A stretch of DNA of 64,000 bases from JABJAG01 sp965222215 (GTDB taxonomy: Bacteria; Pseudomonadota; Alphaproteobacteria; UBA6615): positions 2,852,001 through 2,916,000 of the forward strand of contig OZ244931.1 in the NCBI GenBank assembly GCA_965222215.1, read 5' to 3'. Positions 35,289 through 46,538 of this stretch are shown one piece after another; within the stretch, counting starts at the first letter, position 1, and every line of letters begins with the position of its first letter. The notes under the pieces were generated by a model. The model was not told the origin of the DNA and did not search any database. It saw only the letters and a list, made by a program, of their open reading frames with translations. The position numbers were made by a program, and so were the translations under genes.

Positions 35289-35372
35289 GTTACGCGTCCC
35301 TCACAGAACGCCGCGCCCCGTTGGGGAGGCGTGGCCCGCGAAGGAACCTAGTTCAATCCATCGGAAGGTCAA
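35289..35372 (-). promoter_or_regulatory. serC leader: promoter and hairpin, candidate serC-motif RNA
   Basis: On the minus strand TTGACC (35367-35372), a 16-base spacer and TAGGTT (35345-35350) form a plausible promoter, so the message would begin near 35338. The short leader that follows folds CGCC-t-CCCC-aac-GGGG-cgc-GGCG (35309-35331), then runs GTTCTGTGAGGGACGCGTAAC into the ATG. A serC-motif RNA of unknown ligand is known upstream of serC in alphaproteobacteria, and position and size agree. I cannot confirm the consensus by eye. Confidence 0.45.
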
Positions 35373-35399
35373 CTACAGAATTGTCGCAGTGCACAATTT

Positions 35400-37274
35400 C
35401 TACGAAAGCCCGTAGTACCAGGGGGCCACGAGGGTGAAGACCAGCCACACGATCACCAGCAGCGGCGTGCCGACTCGCACGAAATCGACGAACCGGTAGT
35501 TGCCCGGCGCCATCACGAGCAGATTGGTCTGATAGCCGATGGGCGACGCGAAGGAGCAGTTCGCCGCGAACACGACCGCCACGGCGAACGGTTCCACCGG
35601 CAACCCCGTCCCGTGGGCGATCCCGACGGCAATCGGCGTAAACAGGACGGCCGTGGCCTTGGTGCTGATGACATTGGCCAGCACCGCCACCAGCAGGAAG
35701 AACGCCGACAGGATCACCGTGGGTGACGCATCGCCGACAATGCCGAGCATGAGCCCGGCGAGGAATTCCGCACCGCCGGTCGCCTGCAACGCGCTGCCCA
35801 GCGCCAGCGCGGCAGCAATCATCATCACGATGGTCCGGTCGATGGCACGGGTCGCCTGGCGGATGTTGAGGACGCCCGTGGCCAGCATCAGCCCGGCGCC
35901 GACCAGGGTCGCGATGGAGATCGGCATGATCCCCAGCGCCGCGACCGCGATCACGCCGACAAAGATCGCCATGGTGCTGGTGGCGTGGTGGACGGCGGGC
36001 ATCTCGGCGGCCGTCCATTCGACCAGCAGAATGTCCGAATCGCCGCGCAGCGCGCCGATATCGCTCTCGCGCCCCTGGATCAGCAGGACGTCGCCGGGCT
36101 CCAGGCGGATGTCGGTCACCCGCGCCCGGATCATCTGCGAGCGGCGCTGAATGCCCAGCACGACGCAGTGGTACTTGTAGCGGAACCCGATCTGGACGAG
36201 CGTCTGGCCCACGAGCCGCGATGCCGGCGTGACCATCGCTTCGGCCAGGATCTGGTTGCCGACCTGCCAGCGTTGCGCGCCATCCTCGGTCTCGAAACGC
36301 TCCCAGTCGGCGCCGAGTTCCGGGTGGAACTGCTCCGGCTCGCCCTTCAACGCCTCGGTGAGCGCCGCGCGTGTCGCCGCGACGACAATCGTGTCGCCGT
36401 CTCCCAACACAAAGGAATCTTCGAACGGCGGAAAGAAGGATTCCTCGTTCTGAATCACGACCCGTACGGTCATGTCCTTCAGTTCCGGGAAGAAGCCGCC
36501 CCTCGGCTGCATACCCATGAACTTGGAGCCCTCGAAAACGGAAACCTCCGCCATGAACTGGCGACCGCCGCCCGCGATCGCGCTCGCGAGCAGCGCGCGT
36601 TCGGGGAGGATCTTCGGACACACGAAAACCACGTAGCAGACACCGATCAGCGCCAGCGCCATACCCGGCACCGCGAACTGGAAGAACGAGAACCCGTCCT
36701 CGCCCAGCTCGATCAGCATGCCCGAGACCAGCAGGTTCGTGCTGGACCCGATCAGGGTGACCATGCCCCCGAGAATGGACGCGAAGGACAGCGGCATCAT
36801 CAGGCGTGACGGGGACTGGCCGAGGCGCGACGCCAGCGCCTGCATGATCGGGATGAAGATCACGACGACGGGCGTGTTGTTCATGAAGCCGCTGACAACC
36901 AGCACCGCGAGGAAGGCAAGGCCCGTCGCCAGGGCAGCATGGCCGCGCCCGATGCGAAAGAACAGTTGCGCGCCGGCATCCAGGATGCCCGTGCGAGCCA
37001 GCCCCTCACCCATCACCAGCAGGGCGACGATGGTCAGAAGCGCGGGATTCGCGAAGCCCGCGAGCAGTTTCGTCGGGTCGAGAAGGTTGTCGCCGCCCGA
37101 ATCCGTCACCGGCACGAAGTGGAAGAACACCAGCAGCGCGCAGATCACGCCGAGCGAGGTCAACTCCAGCGAGACCCTCTCTGTCGTGTAAAGGACGAGC
37201 GCGACCACGATGACCGCAAAGGTCACCCACATACCCAGTGCGGCCGGGTCGAGCCCGGCGGCGAGCACGTTCAT
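35400..37274 (-). CDS. SLC13-family (DASS) anion transporter with TrkA-C domains
   Basis: This 624-residue inner-membrane protein has two halves of membrane segments (residues ~1-190 and ~430-620, including FMNNTPVVVIFIPIMQ and the SxNLLVSGM turn) around a large cytoplasmic part with two TrkA-C-like domains (around 210-290 and 300-390; LEPGDVLLIQGRESD is typical). DASS proteins move dicarboxylates, sulfate or tricarboxylates with sodium; the ligand here is unclear. It stands in front of serC on the same strand but is separated by the serC promoter. Confidence 0.88.
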   Translation of the reverse strand: MNVLAAGLDPAALGMWVTFAVIVVALVLYTTERVSLELTSLGVICALLVFFHFVPVTDSGGDNLLDPTKLLAGFANPALLTIVALLVMGEGLARTGILDAGAQLFFRIGRGHAALATGLAFLAVLVVSGFMNNTPVVVIFIPIMQALASRLGQSPSRLMMPLSFASILGGMVTLIGSSTNLLVSGMLIELGEDGFSFFQFAVPGMALALIGVCYVVFVCPKILPERALLASAIAGGGRQFMAEVSVFEGSKFMGMQPRGGFFPELKDMTVRVVIQNEESFFPPFEDSFVLGDGDTIVVAATRAALTEALKGEPEQFHPELGADWERFETEDGAQRWQVGNQILAEAMVTPASRLVGQTLVQIGFRYKYHCVVLGIQRRSQMIRARVTDIRLEPGDVLLIQGRESDIGALRGDSDILLVEWTAAEMPAVHHATSTMAIFVGVIAVAALGIMPISIATLVGAGLMLATGVLNIRQATRAIDRTIVMMIAAALALGSALQATGGAEFLAGLMLGIVGDASPTVILSAFFLLVAVLANVISTKATAVLFTPIAVGIAHGTGLPVEPFAVAVVFAANCSFASPIGYQTNLLVMAPGNYRFVDFVRVGTPLLVIVWLVFTLVAPWYYGLS

Positions 37275-37316
37275 GCGCTTATCAACCCGAAGCTGTTGCC
37301 CTCGAAAGGGACTCTA

Positions 37317-37772
37317 TCACGCGGCCGCGCCGGCCCGCGTGCGCACAAAGACAATGACATCGACCGTGGCAACCGCCCCGTCCGCATTGCTGACGGTGAC
37401 GGCAAATTTCACGACACCGCGCCCGGGGTCGGACTTCGAAACCCGCGACTCGGCGACCTCGATCGCCGTGGAGAGCGTGTCGCCCGGGCGAACCGGGGCC
37501 GTCCAGCGCACATTCTCCATGCCGGGTCCGCCCATGCCGGTGCCTTCCAGGACGCCGGTGCGCAGCAACTGGCCCGTGGCGATGGCGACCGTCTGGAACC
37601 CGCTGGCGATCAGGCCACCGAAGATCGAGTCCCGGGCGGTCTCTTCGGACGTATGGAAGTGCTGCGGGTCGTATTGCTTGGCGAACCAGATTATTTCCTC
37701 GGCATCCAGCGTGACCGGCTCGGTCTCGATTCGCCGCCCGACCTCGAAGTCTTCCAGGTACCAGCCGCTCAT
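37317..37772 (-). CDS. MaoC-like hotdog dehydratase, paralogue 2
   Basis: This 151-residue (R)-hydratase-like hotdog protein has YLEDFEVGRRIETEPVTL, then AKQYDPQHFHTSEET with the Asp and His of the MaoC dyad, FGGLIASGFQTV and WTAPVRPGDTL. It is a close relative of the gene upstream and overlaps it by 4 bases (ATGA). MaoC proteins hydrate enoyl-CoA; the pair may act as a heterodimer, as some MaoC pairs do. Confidence 0.87.
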   Translation of the reverse strand: MSGWYLEDFEVGRRIETEPVTLDAEEIIWFAKQYDPQHFHTSEETARDSIFGGLIASGFQTVAIATGQLLRTGVLEGTGMGGPGMENVRWTAPVRPGDTLSTAIEVAESRVSKSDPGRGVVKFAVTVSNADGAVATVDVIVFVRTRAGAAA

Positions 37773-38239
37773 GCCGCGTCCTCCGTCGAGGGGGCCGAAG
37801 GTCGACGCCGCAGGAATGTCGTTGTGCTGAAACTCGAGACCTGCGTCTCACCGACACGGGTGAGAAACTGCAGGCGAATGATGCCCCGGTCGGGCCGGGA
37901 TTTCGATTCGCGGATCTCGATCACTTCGACGGTGGTCTGCAACGTGTCGCCCGGGCGCACCGGCGCGGTCCAGCGCACATCGTCCATCGCGGGGCCGCCG
38001 AGCGAATTCTCGGCGAACAGCCCCAGCCGGATAAACTGCGCAAACGCCGTCCCGATCGTCTGGTGCCCGCTCGCGATCAGCCCGCCATAGGGCGTATCCT
38101 TCGCGCCCTCGGGATCGATGTGAAATTTCTGCGGGTCGTAGCGCTCGCCGAACTCGACAATCGCCGCCTCGCTCAGGGTGACGGGTTCGGTCTCGAACCT
38201 GTCCCCCACCGAAAATTCTTCCAGATAGCGTGCCGCCAT
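37769..38239 (-). CDS. MaoC-like hotdog dehydratase, paralogue 1
   Basis: This 156-residue protein is a sister of the next gene: YLEEFSVGDRFETEPVTL, GERYDPQKFHIDPEG (Asp and His kept), YGGLIASGHQTI and DVRWTAPVRPGDTL align along the length, so the pair arose by tandem duplication. ATG 38239 follows AAGGAGCG; the longer frame to 38767 is the shadow of the Ada-like gene. The product would act on an enoyl-CoA or 3-hydroxyacyl-CoA. Probably one operon with paralogue 2. Confidence 0.87.
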   Translation of the reverse strand: MAARYLEEFSVGDRFETEPVTLSEAAIVEFGERYDPQKFHIDPEGAKDTPYGGLIASGHQTIGTAFAQFIRLGLFAENSLGGPAMDDVRWTAPVRPGDTLQTTVEVIEIRESKSRPDRGIIRLQFLTRVGETQVSSFSTTTFLRRRPSAPSTEDAA

Positions 38240-38301
38240 CGCCGCGCTCCTTGAAAACGAGGCGCGGACCCTAGCCGGTCGCGGGCGGCGAATAAACCCG
38301 T

Positions 38302-39183
38302 TCAGTGGGCCGCGGTGGGGGCCTCGGCCTGCGCGGCCTCCCAGGCCAGGATCGCGCGCTTGGTCTGCGGCTCCCAGCGGTATCCCGAAATCGCGCCACC
38401 GTTCCGGATCACGCGGTGACAGGGCACGATCCACGAGACGGGATTGCGCGCCACGGCGCCGGCCACCGCCCGGGCCGAACCCGGGGACCCTATGCGCTCG
38501 GCCAGATCGGCGTAGGTCAGCACCGCGCCCGGCGGGATGCGCAGCAGCGCGTCCCAGACCTTGAGCTGAAACGGCGTGCCGCGCAGTTCGAGATGCAATT
38601 CGCCGTCGCCGAACGCGGCGCGGGCGTATTTCTCGGTCGCGGCCGGGTCCTCGATTAACGCCGCCTCGCCCAGGCTGGTCGCCAGGTCCGCCAGCGTCGC
38701 TGTCCGGTCGCCCAGCCCGTTGAAGGCCAGCCCGCACACCCCGCGCGCCGTGGCGGCGATCAGGCACTCACCGAACGGGCTGTCGTGCCATCCATAACGC
38801 ACCTCCATGCCAGCGCCACGCCGCTTCCACTCGCCCGGCGTGACCCCTTCATGGGTCACGAACAGGTCGTGCAGACGTCCCGGCCCGGACAGCCCCGTGT
38901 CGAACGCCACGTCGAGCACGCTTTTCGATTCGGACAGCGCGCGCTTGGCGTGTTCGAGCGTCAGGTACTGGATGTATTTCTTCGGGCTCACCCCGACATA
39001 GCGGGTGAACAGCCGCTGGAGATGGTACGGGCTGAGACCGGCTTCTTCGGCAATCCGCTCCAGGCTCGGCTGGTCGCGATAGTTCTCGGCCAGCCAGCCC
39101 AGCAGCCGTCCCACCAGCGCGTAGCCGTAGTCGTCGCTTTCGTCTTCGGTATCGGGCCGTTCGAGCGTGTCGATCATGGTCAT
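38302..39183 (-). CDS. AraC-type helix-turn-helix fused to methylated-DNA-cysteine methyltransferase (Ada-like)
   Basis: This 293-residue protein has an AraC helix-turn-helix (~25-120: GLSPYHLQRLFTRYVGVSPKKYIQYL is typical) and an MGMT domain (~125-293) with PCHRVIRNGG, where C255 accepts alkyl groups from O6-methylguanine. The zinc-bearing N-terminal methylphosphotriester domain of E. coli Ada is absent, so this would repair but may not sense methylphosphotriesters the same way. ATG 39183 follows AAAGGGAACGG; ATG 39177 is also possible. Confidence 0.92.
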   Translation of the reverse strand: MTMIDTLERPDTEDESDDYGYALVGRLLGWLAENYRDQPSLERIAEEAGLSPYHLQRLFTRYVGVSPKKYIQYLTLEHAKRALSESKSVLDVAFDTGLSGPGRLHDLFVTHEGVTPGEWKRRGAGMEVRYGWHDSPFGECLIAATARGVCGLAFNGLGDRTATLADLATSLGEAALIEDPAATEKYARAAFGDGELHLELRGTPFQLKVWDALLRIPPGAVLTYADLAERIGSPGSARAVAGAVARNPVSWIVPCHRVIRNGGAISGYRWEPQTKRAILAWEAAQAEAPTAAH

Positions 39184-39313
39184 CGTCCGTTCCCTTTCTA
39201 CAACGCGGCGCCTCGGATTGGCGATTCCCGTGGGCCTGTGTTCGATGACCAAACTAGGTAAGCGACGCGCGACGCCCCACCCGGAACTTGCGCAATACAG
39301 GCCCGCAGGAGCG

Positions 39314-40201
39314 CTAGCGGCCTTCGCGCTGGACCAGCACGATCCCGACCAGGATGATGCCCGTCGCAACGACGAGCAGCGCGGTCAGCGGCTCGCCGAG
39401 CAGCAGTGGCGCGAGCCCGATCCCGATCACGGGCTGCAGCAATTGAAGCGCCCCGATCTTCGCCACGCCCCCGTCGGCCAGCGCGCGGTTCCAGAACAGG
39501 TAGGCGACGATGGTGGAGCCCCAGCCGAGCGCGAGGATCGCCATCCAGCCGCGCCCGTCGATCCCGCGCAGGGTGTCCATCCCGGAATGAAGGACCACGA
39601 CCGGCAAAAGAAGCGCCGCCGCGACGAGGATCGACCACATGGTCACCGTGACAGTGCCGATGTCTTTCGTCAGCCGAGCCCCGGCCACGTATCCGACGAC
39701 CCCCATGAACATACCGAGGAATACCAGCGCATCGCCCTGCCAGGACACGCCCGTGACCTCGATGCCGATCGCCTCCCAGATCAGCAGCAGCGCACCCGCC
39801 GTGCCCGTGGCGATGCCGATCCACCAGGGCCAGCCGGGCATGCGCCGGTCGATCAGGGCGGCAATCGCCCCGGCCATCACCGCGCCGAACGCCGTCCCCG
39901 CCGCGGCGTGGCCGGCCGTGGTGAGCTGCACGCCCCAGCTGAAGAACACCGGAAACAGCACCAGCCCACCTACGCCCGACACGACAACCAGGAAAATCGA
40001 ACGGGGGTCGAGAGGAATCCGGTGGCGTCCCGCGACGATCACCAGCCCCGCCAGGGGGGCCGCAACGACCGCGCGTAGCGCGCCGACGGTGATGCCGTCC
40101 GCCGTGGCCGTGGCGATCTTCGTGAACACCGGCGTCGCGCCGTAGATGAGCACGGCGATCAGGGCGACGGTATAGAGCCGCATCATGTTGGTCTCGGACA
40201 T
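39314..40201 (-). CDS. EamA-family (DMT) transporter, copy 2
   Basis: This 295-residue inner-membrane protein has ten hydrophobic segments in two EamA repeats (start LYTVALIAVLIYGATPVFTK; second half from about residue 150, TKDIGTVTVTMWSILVA). It resembles the adjacent copy and lies 27 bases after it, so this is a tandem pair. EamA proteins export metabolites or amino acids, but the substrate cannot be told here. Confidence 0.88.
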   Translation of the reverse strand: MSETNMMRLYTVALIAVLIYGATPVFTKIATATADGITVGALRAVVAAPLAGLVIVAGRHRIPLDPRSIFLVVVSGVGGLVLFPVFFSWGVQLTTAGHAAAGTAFGAVMAGAIAALIDRRMPGWPWWIGIATGTAGALLLIWEAIGIEVTGVSWQGDALVFLGMFMGVVGYVAGARLTKDIGTVTVTMWSILVAAALLLPVVVLHSGMDTLRGIDGRGWMAILALGWGSTIVAYLFWNRALADGGVAKIGALQLLQPVIGIGLAPLLLGEPLTALLVVATGIILVGIVLVQREGR

Positions 40202-40228
40202 CCGGCCCCCGATCCGGGTCTGGCGGCG

Positions 40229-41143
40229 TCAGCGTCGCTGGACGAGGGCGACCCCGAAAAGAATAACCACCGTGGCGACCAGCAGCAGCGGCGTCAATGG
40301 CTCGCCCAGCACCGCCGCGCCCAGCGCAATCCCGACAACCGGCGTCGCGAAGTGCCACATGCTGATCCGCGCGATCCCGGCCCGGTTCATCGCGTAGAAC
40401 CACGCGATAAACGCCAGGATCGACGCGCCGAGAGACAGGTACAGCACCGCGACCCAGGCGTTCGTCTCCATCGCGACCAGGGTCGGCACGTCGACCCGCA
40501 GGACCAGCCACGGCAGCACAAGGATGCCGCCCACCACGACGCTCCACATGGTCATCGCGGGCGCGCCGAAACGCGGCGCGAGCTTGGCCCCGAAGACAAA
40601 GCTGATCGCGGCGGAAAACGCGCCCGCCATCACCAGGATATCGCCCTGCCACGTCGCGCCGGCGGCGTTGAACCCGACCGCCTCCGCGATCAGCAGCAGA
40701 GCCCCCGCGAATGCCACGGACACGCCGACCCACCAGCGCAGGCGCGGCCAGCGCCGGTTGACTGCGGCCTCCAGCAATCCCGCAAAGACGGGGGTCGACG
40801 CCTGCGAGACGGCGGCATGTCCGGCCGTCGTTTGCTCGACGCCGATGGTGAACAGGACGGGGAAACCGATCAGGCCCGTCACCGCCAGCCCGAGCAGGTA
40901 CCACTTGTCGGGCCCGTGCCACGGCAGGGCCAGCCGCATGACGACAATCAGGGCGATCGCGAACGGTACCGACGCGAGCGTGCGCATGAGGGCGAGGCTC
41001 AGCCCGTCGATGGACACGACACCGAGCTTCGTGATCATCGGGGAGCCACCCCAGATCAGGATCGTGAAAATCGCCGCGGCGGTTGCCAGCGACAGGAACG
41101 GCGCGGTCGGCGTGCTGTTTCCCGTAGGTTCCCGCGCGGTCAA
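40229..41143 (-). CDS. EamA-family (DMT) transporter, copy 1
   Basis: This 304-residue protein with ten transmembrane segments aligns along its length with copy 2 (TILIWGGSPMITKLGVVSIDG, then AATVIALVFG-type motifs in the second half). It begins 3 bases after the thiD stop, so it may be the tail of the thiD operon. Export of small metabolites is the family role; no special substrate is indicated. Confidence 0.88.
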   Translation of the reverse strand: MTAREPTGNSTPTAPFLSLATAAAIFTILIWGGSPMITKLGVVSIDGLSLALMRTLASVPFAIALIVVMRLALPWHGPDKWYLLGLAVTGLIGFPVLFTIGVEQTTAGHAAVSQASTPVFAGLLEAAVNRRWPRLRWWVGVSVAFAGALLLIAEAVGFNAAGATWQGDILVMAGAFSAAISFVFGAKLAPRFGAPAMTMWSVVVGGILVLPWLVLRVDVPTLVAMETNAWVAVLYLSLGASILAFIAWFYAMNRAGIARISMWHFATPVVGIALGAAVLGEPLTPLLLVATVVILFGVALVQRR

Positions 41144-41146
41144 CGG

Positions 41147-41953
41147 TCAGTCCGTCAGGCGCGACGGATCGACGGTCACACCATGGTTCAGGGGGCCGTG
41201 CCCGCCCCCGTACCCGGGCGCGGACAGGATTGCCGCGCGGACATACCGGCGCGCCCGCGCGACCGCATCGGCCAGGCCCATCCCCTGTGCGAGTCCCGCC
41301 GCGACGGATGACGCCAAGGTGCAGCCCGTGCCGTGGGTGTGCGCCGTGTCGATGCGCGGGTCGGAGAAACGATGTGTGCCCTCGGGCGTGACCAGCAGGT
41401 CGACCACGTCTTCGCCGTCGACATGGCCGCCTTTTACGAGCGCCGCACCGACACCCATGTCGAGCAGCTTTTCACCGGCGCGCTGCTGGCCGACCTCGTC
41501 GGCAACCGGAACGCCGGTCAGCGCCTCCGCTTCGGGCGCGTTCGGCGTCAGTACTGTCGCGCGCGGCAGGATCAGCGACTGCAGCGCGCCATGCGCCCCG
41601 TCGTCCAGAAGCCGCGCACCGCCCTTTGCAACCATCACAGGATCGGCAACCAGCGGGATGTCCGGCAGGTTTTCGAGTTCCCGCGCCACGGTCTCGATCA
41701 CCTCGACATTGTGGAGCATGCCGGTCTTGATCGCGTCCGCGCCGAGATCGTCGAGGACCACGCGCATCTGCCGGGCGACAAAATCCGTATCGACCCCGAA
41801 GACGCCGTGCACACCCAGCGTATTCTGCGCGGTCAGGGCAGTAACCGCCGTCATGGCGAAAGCGCCCAGCGCCGTCACCGACTTGATATCCGCCTGGATG
41901 CCGGCACCGCCGCCCGAATCCGAGCCGGCCACGATCAGGACACGTCCCTTCAT
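41147..41953 (-). CDS. thiD: Hydroxymethylpyrimidine (phosphate) kinase
   Basis: This 268-residue ribokinase-fold enzyme phosphorylates HMP and HMP-P in thiamine synthesis. Motifs: VLIVAGSDSGGGAGIQADIKS at the start, TALTAQNTLGVHGV, PLVADPVMVAKGGARLL, and the anion-hole GTGCTLASSVAAGLAQG. It begins 6 bases after glmM, so it is in the same operon. No thiamine riboswitch is seen in front of it. Confidence 0.95.
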   Translation of the reverse strand: MKGRVLIVAGSDSGGGAGIQADIKSVTALGAFAMTAVTALTAQNTLGVHGVFGVDTDFVARQMRVVLDDLGADAIKTGMLHNVEVIETVARELENLPDIPLVADPVMVAKGGARLLDDGAHGALQSLILPRATVLTPNAPEAEALTGVPVADEVGQQRAGEKLLDMGVGAALVKGGHVDGEDVVDLLVTPEGTHRFSDPRIDTAHTHGTGCTLASSVAAGLAQGMGLADAVARARRYVRAAILSAPGYGGGHGPLNHGVTVDPSRLTD

Positions 41954-41959
41954 GCCTGT

Positions 41960-43306
41960 TTACGCGGCCGCGTCGGCGATGGCGTTGGCAATATCGTCGA
42001 CAACCGAATTGACCGCCGCCTCGTCCCGGCCCTCGGCCATCACGCGGATGACCGGCTCTGTCCCCGATGGCCGGATCAGGATGCGCCCATCCCCGCCGAG
42101 CCGTTCCTCGCCCGCGCTCACGGCTGTTTTCACGGAAGCCGCCTCCATTGGCGCACCATTGTTGACCCGGACGTTTTTGAGGATTTGAGGATAAGGATCG
42201 AAAACTTGTGAAAATTCCCGCATCGCCGCACCGGCATCGGCGCGCGCGGCTAGCACCTGGAGCGCAGCGATCAGACCGTCGCCGGTGGTCGAATGGTCAC
42301 TGAGGATGACGTGGCCAGACTGCTCGCCACCAAGGTTGAAACCGCCCTCGCGCATCCGCTCGAGAACGTAGCGGTCGCCGACCTGCGTGCGCTCGAGACG
42401 AAGCCCGAGAGACTCGACAAATTTCTCAAGCCCGAGGTTGGACATCACGGTTGCCACCACACCGCCACCGGCAAGACGTTCGCTTTCGTGCCACGAACGC
42501 GCGATCATCGCCATGACCTGGTCACCGTCGACAACCGCGCCGGTTTCGTCGCAGAAAATAATCCGATCCGCATCGCCGTCGAGAGCGATACCGAGATCGG
42601 CGCCGTGGGAAACAACCGCCTCCTGCAACGTCGCCGTGGAGGTTGCGCCACAATCCCGGTTGATATTCGTTCCGTCGGGTTCGATGGCAATCGGGATCAC
42701 GTCGGCGCCCAGTTCGTGGAAAACACGCGGGGCGACCTTGTAGGCGGCACCATTTGCGCAATCGACAACCACGCGCGTGCCGTCGAGGCGAACGCCGCTG
42801 GGAAAGCTGTGCTTCACGAATTCGATATAGCGGCCCGGGGCGTCGTCGAGACGCCAGGCACGGCCCAGACGGTCCGCCGGCGCGAGATGATCCTTCAGTC
42901 CGTTTTCGACCAGAGCTTCGATTTCGGCCTCAACGTCATCGGACAGCTTGAAGCCGTCCGGCCCGAACAACTTGATGCCGTTGTCCTCGAAGGAATTGTG
43001 CGAGGCCGAAATCATGACGCCGAGGTCGGCACGCAGCGACAAGGTCAGCATGGCGACAGCCGGCGTCGGCATCGGCCCCACCAGCACGACATCCATGCCC
43101 ATTGCGGTGAACCCCGCCTGCATCGCCGGTTCGATCATATAGTTGGACAGCCGGGTATCCTTGCCGATGACCACAAGATGGCGGTGATCGCCACGCGTGA
43201 AGCGATGCCCGGCGGCCATCGCCACGCGCAGCGCCGTCTCCGCGGTCATGGGTTCTTCGTTGGCCTTGCCCCGAATTCCGTCGGTGCCAAACAACTGGCG
43301 CGCCAT
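41960..43306 (-). CDS. glmM: Phosphoglucosamine mutase
   Basis: This 448-residue enzyme makes GlcN-1-P for UDP-GlcNAc and the cell wall. The catalytic phosphoserine is S102 in ISASHNSFEDNG (99-110), the metal loop is ALDGDADRI (~240), and GGEQSGHVI and IRPSGTEPVIRVM close the sugar and phosphate sites. ATG 43306 is preferred to 43321 as the MARQLFGTDGIRG start is typical. It follows folP, a common order after ftsH. Confidence 0.96.
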   Translation of the reverse strand: MARQLFGTDGIRGKANEEPMTAETALRVAMAAGHRFTRGDHRHLVVIGKDTRLSNYMIEPAMQAGFTAMGMDVVLVGPMPTPAVAMLTLSLRADLGVMISASHNSFEDNGIKLFGPDGFKLSDDVEAEIEALVENGLKDHLAPADRLGRAWRLDDAPGRYIEFVKHSFPSGVRLDGTRVVVDCANGAAYKVAPRVFHELGADVIPIAIEPDGTNINRDCGATSTATLQEAVVSHGADLGIALDGDADRIIFCDETGAVVDGDQVMAMIARSWHESERLAGGGVVATVMSNLGLEKFVESLGLRLERTQVGDRYVLERMREGGFNLGGEQSGHVILSDHSTTGDGLIAALQVLAARADAGAAMREFSQVFDPYPQILKNVRVNNGAPMEAASVKTAVSAGEERLGGDGRILIRPSGTEPVIRVMAEGRDEAAVNSVVDDIANAIADAAA

Positions 43307-43380
43307 GCAACGGCTCCGCATGTTTCCGATATCGACTTATAGCATCGCGCGCGTGAGCGTTCGCAACGCCGTCTAACTGT

Positions 43381-44448
43381 CTATCCGGCGGATTTCCGCC
43401 ATACATCGAGCGCGCGGCGGGTTTCCGCGACGTCATGCACCCGCAGGATCTGGGCGCCGCGCGATGCCGCCGCCAGCGCCGCTGCGACAGACCCCGAGAT
43501 CCGTGATTTCGGGTCGGTCTCGCCCGTCCAGACGCCGATGAAACTCTTGCGGGACAGGCCTACGGCCAGAGCGCAGCCTAGACCGTGAAACGCCGCCAGG
43601 TCCCGCAGCAGGGCCGCGTTGTGATCGACCGACTTGCCGAAGCCGAAGCCGGGGTCGACAGCGATCCGCGCAGGCTCGATGCCGGAAGCTCGACAACGCG
43701 CAACTCTGTCGGCGAGCCATCCGAAGACATCGCGCGTCACATCGTCATAGGCCGGCGCATCCTGCATCGTCCGCGGATCGCCGCGCATGTGCATCAGGAT
43801 CACGGCGACATCCTCGGCAGCGACAAGTTCCAACGCCCCGGCGTCCGAAAGCGCGCTGACATCGTTTACAATCATCGCACCGGCGTCGATCGCCGCGCGC
43901 ATCACCGCCGTGTGGCGCGTATCGATGGATACGCACAGACCCTCCGCGACAAGCGCCGAAACGACGGGAACGACACGCGCGCATTCCTCGTCGACGGAGA
44001 CGGGCGTGGCACCCGGGCGGGTGGATTCCCCCCCGACGTCCACGATGTCCGCACCTTCCGACGCAAGACGCCGGCCGAACGCGATAGCTTCCTCGGCCCC
44101 AGCATGGTCGCCGCCATCGGAAAAACTGTCCGGTGTCACATTGCAAACCCCCATGATAAGCGGGCGCGCGTCAGGTCCGGAGATCGGCAGGCCCGCAAAG
44201 TCGCCACGTGGAGCATGCAGACTATCGGGAACGTTGCCAGGCGCCTCGAGAACCTGCCCGCCCTCACGAACATGGGTGAACGCGAGCGCGCCGCCAGCGA
44301 GCGCCACCGCATAGCCCTCCGCACAGAGCCGACGCGCGGTCGATCCGCCGACCAGCCCTTCAGGCACCGGCACATGCGAAAGGGGCTCCCGCGCCATGGC
44401 AGCAGCCCCCTCGATTTCTTGTTTCATTCGCTTGTCCGCACCGGACAA
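43381..44448 (-). CDS. folP: Dihydropteroate synthase
   Basis: This 355-residue TIM-barrel enzyme joins p-aminobenzoate and pterin diphosphate. IMGVCNVTPDSFSDGG (98-113) and DIVDVGGESTRPGA are the family signatures, followed by SIDTRH, VNDVSA, MHMRGDP and DPGFGFGKS. A ~95-residue N-terminal extension (GLVGGSTARRLCAEGYAVALAGG and more) precedes the barrel. The start is TTG 44448 or ATG 44427 (MKQEIEG); neither has a strong ribosome site. It starts 6 bases after ftsH ends. Confidence 0.94.
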   Translation of the reverse strand: MSGADKRMKQEIEGAAAMAREPLSHVPVPEGLVGGSTARRLCAEGYAVALAGGALAFTHVREGGQVLEAPGNVPDSLHAPRGDFAGLPISGPDARPLIMGVCNVTPDSFSDGGDHAGAEEAIAFGRRLASEGADIVDVGGESTRPGATPVSVDEECARVVPVVSALVAEGLCVSIDTRHTAVMRAAIDAGAMIVNDVSALSDAGALELVAAEDVAVILMHMRGDPRTMQDAPAYDDVTRDVFGWLADRVARCRASGIEPARIAVDPGFGFGKSVDHNAALLRDLAAFHGLGCALAVGLSRKSFIGVWTGETDPKSRISGSVAAALAAASRGAQILRVHDVAETRRALDVWRKSAG

Positions 44449-44454
44449 CGAGCG

Positions 44455-46386
<1,932 letters not shown>

Positions 46387-46474
46387 GAGCTTTCTCCATT
46401 CGACCGGACGCACCAGACGCCGGTTCGCTCGCGGTGCAATGCCTTCGCACAACGGGCTGCCGAAACTGCCTCTA

Positions 46475-46503
46475 ACATGGGACTGCGGACGCCGCAGGGC
46501 AAT
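46475..46503 (-). promoter_or_regulatory. Candidate RpoH-type promoter of ftsH
   Basis: On the minus strand a weak -35 ATTGCCC (46497-46503), 14 bases, and a good heat-shock -10 TCCCATGT (46475-46482). ftsH is heat-shock controlled in other proteobacteria. It leaves a leader of about 80 bases before the TTG start. Confidence 0.4.
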
Positions 46504-46538
46504 GCGAAATTCATCTCAATGATAAGACCGTGAAGGCG

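Noticed and set aside
41147..41953. Thiamine riboswitch before thiD
   Set aside because: thiD follows glmM by 6 bases, so there is no leader to hold one.
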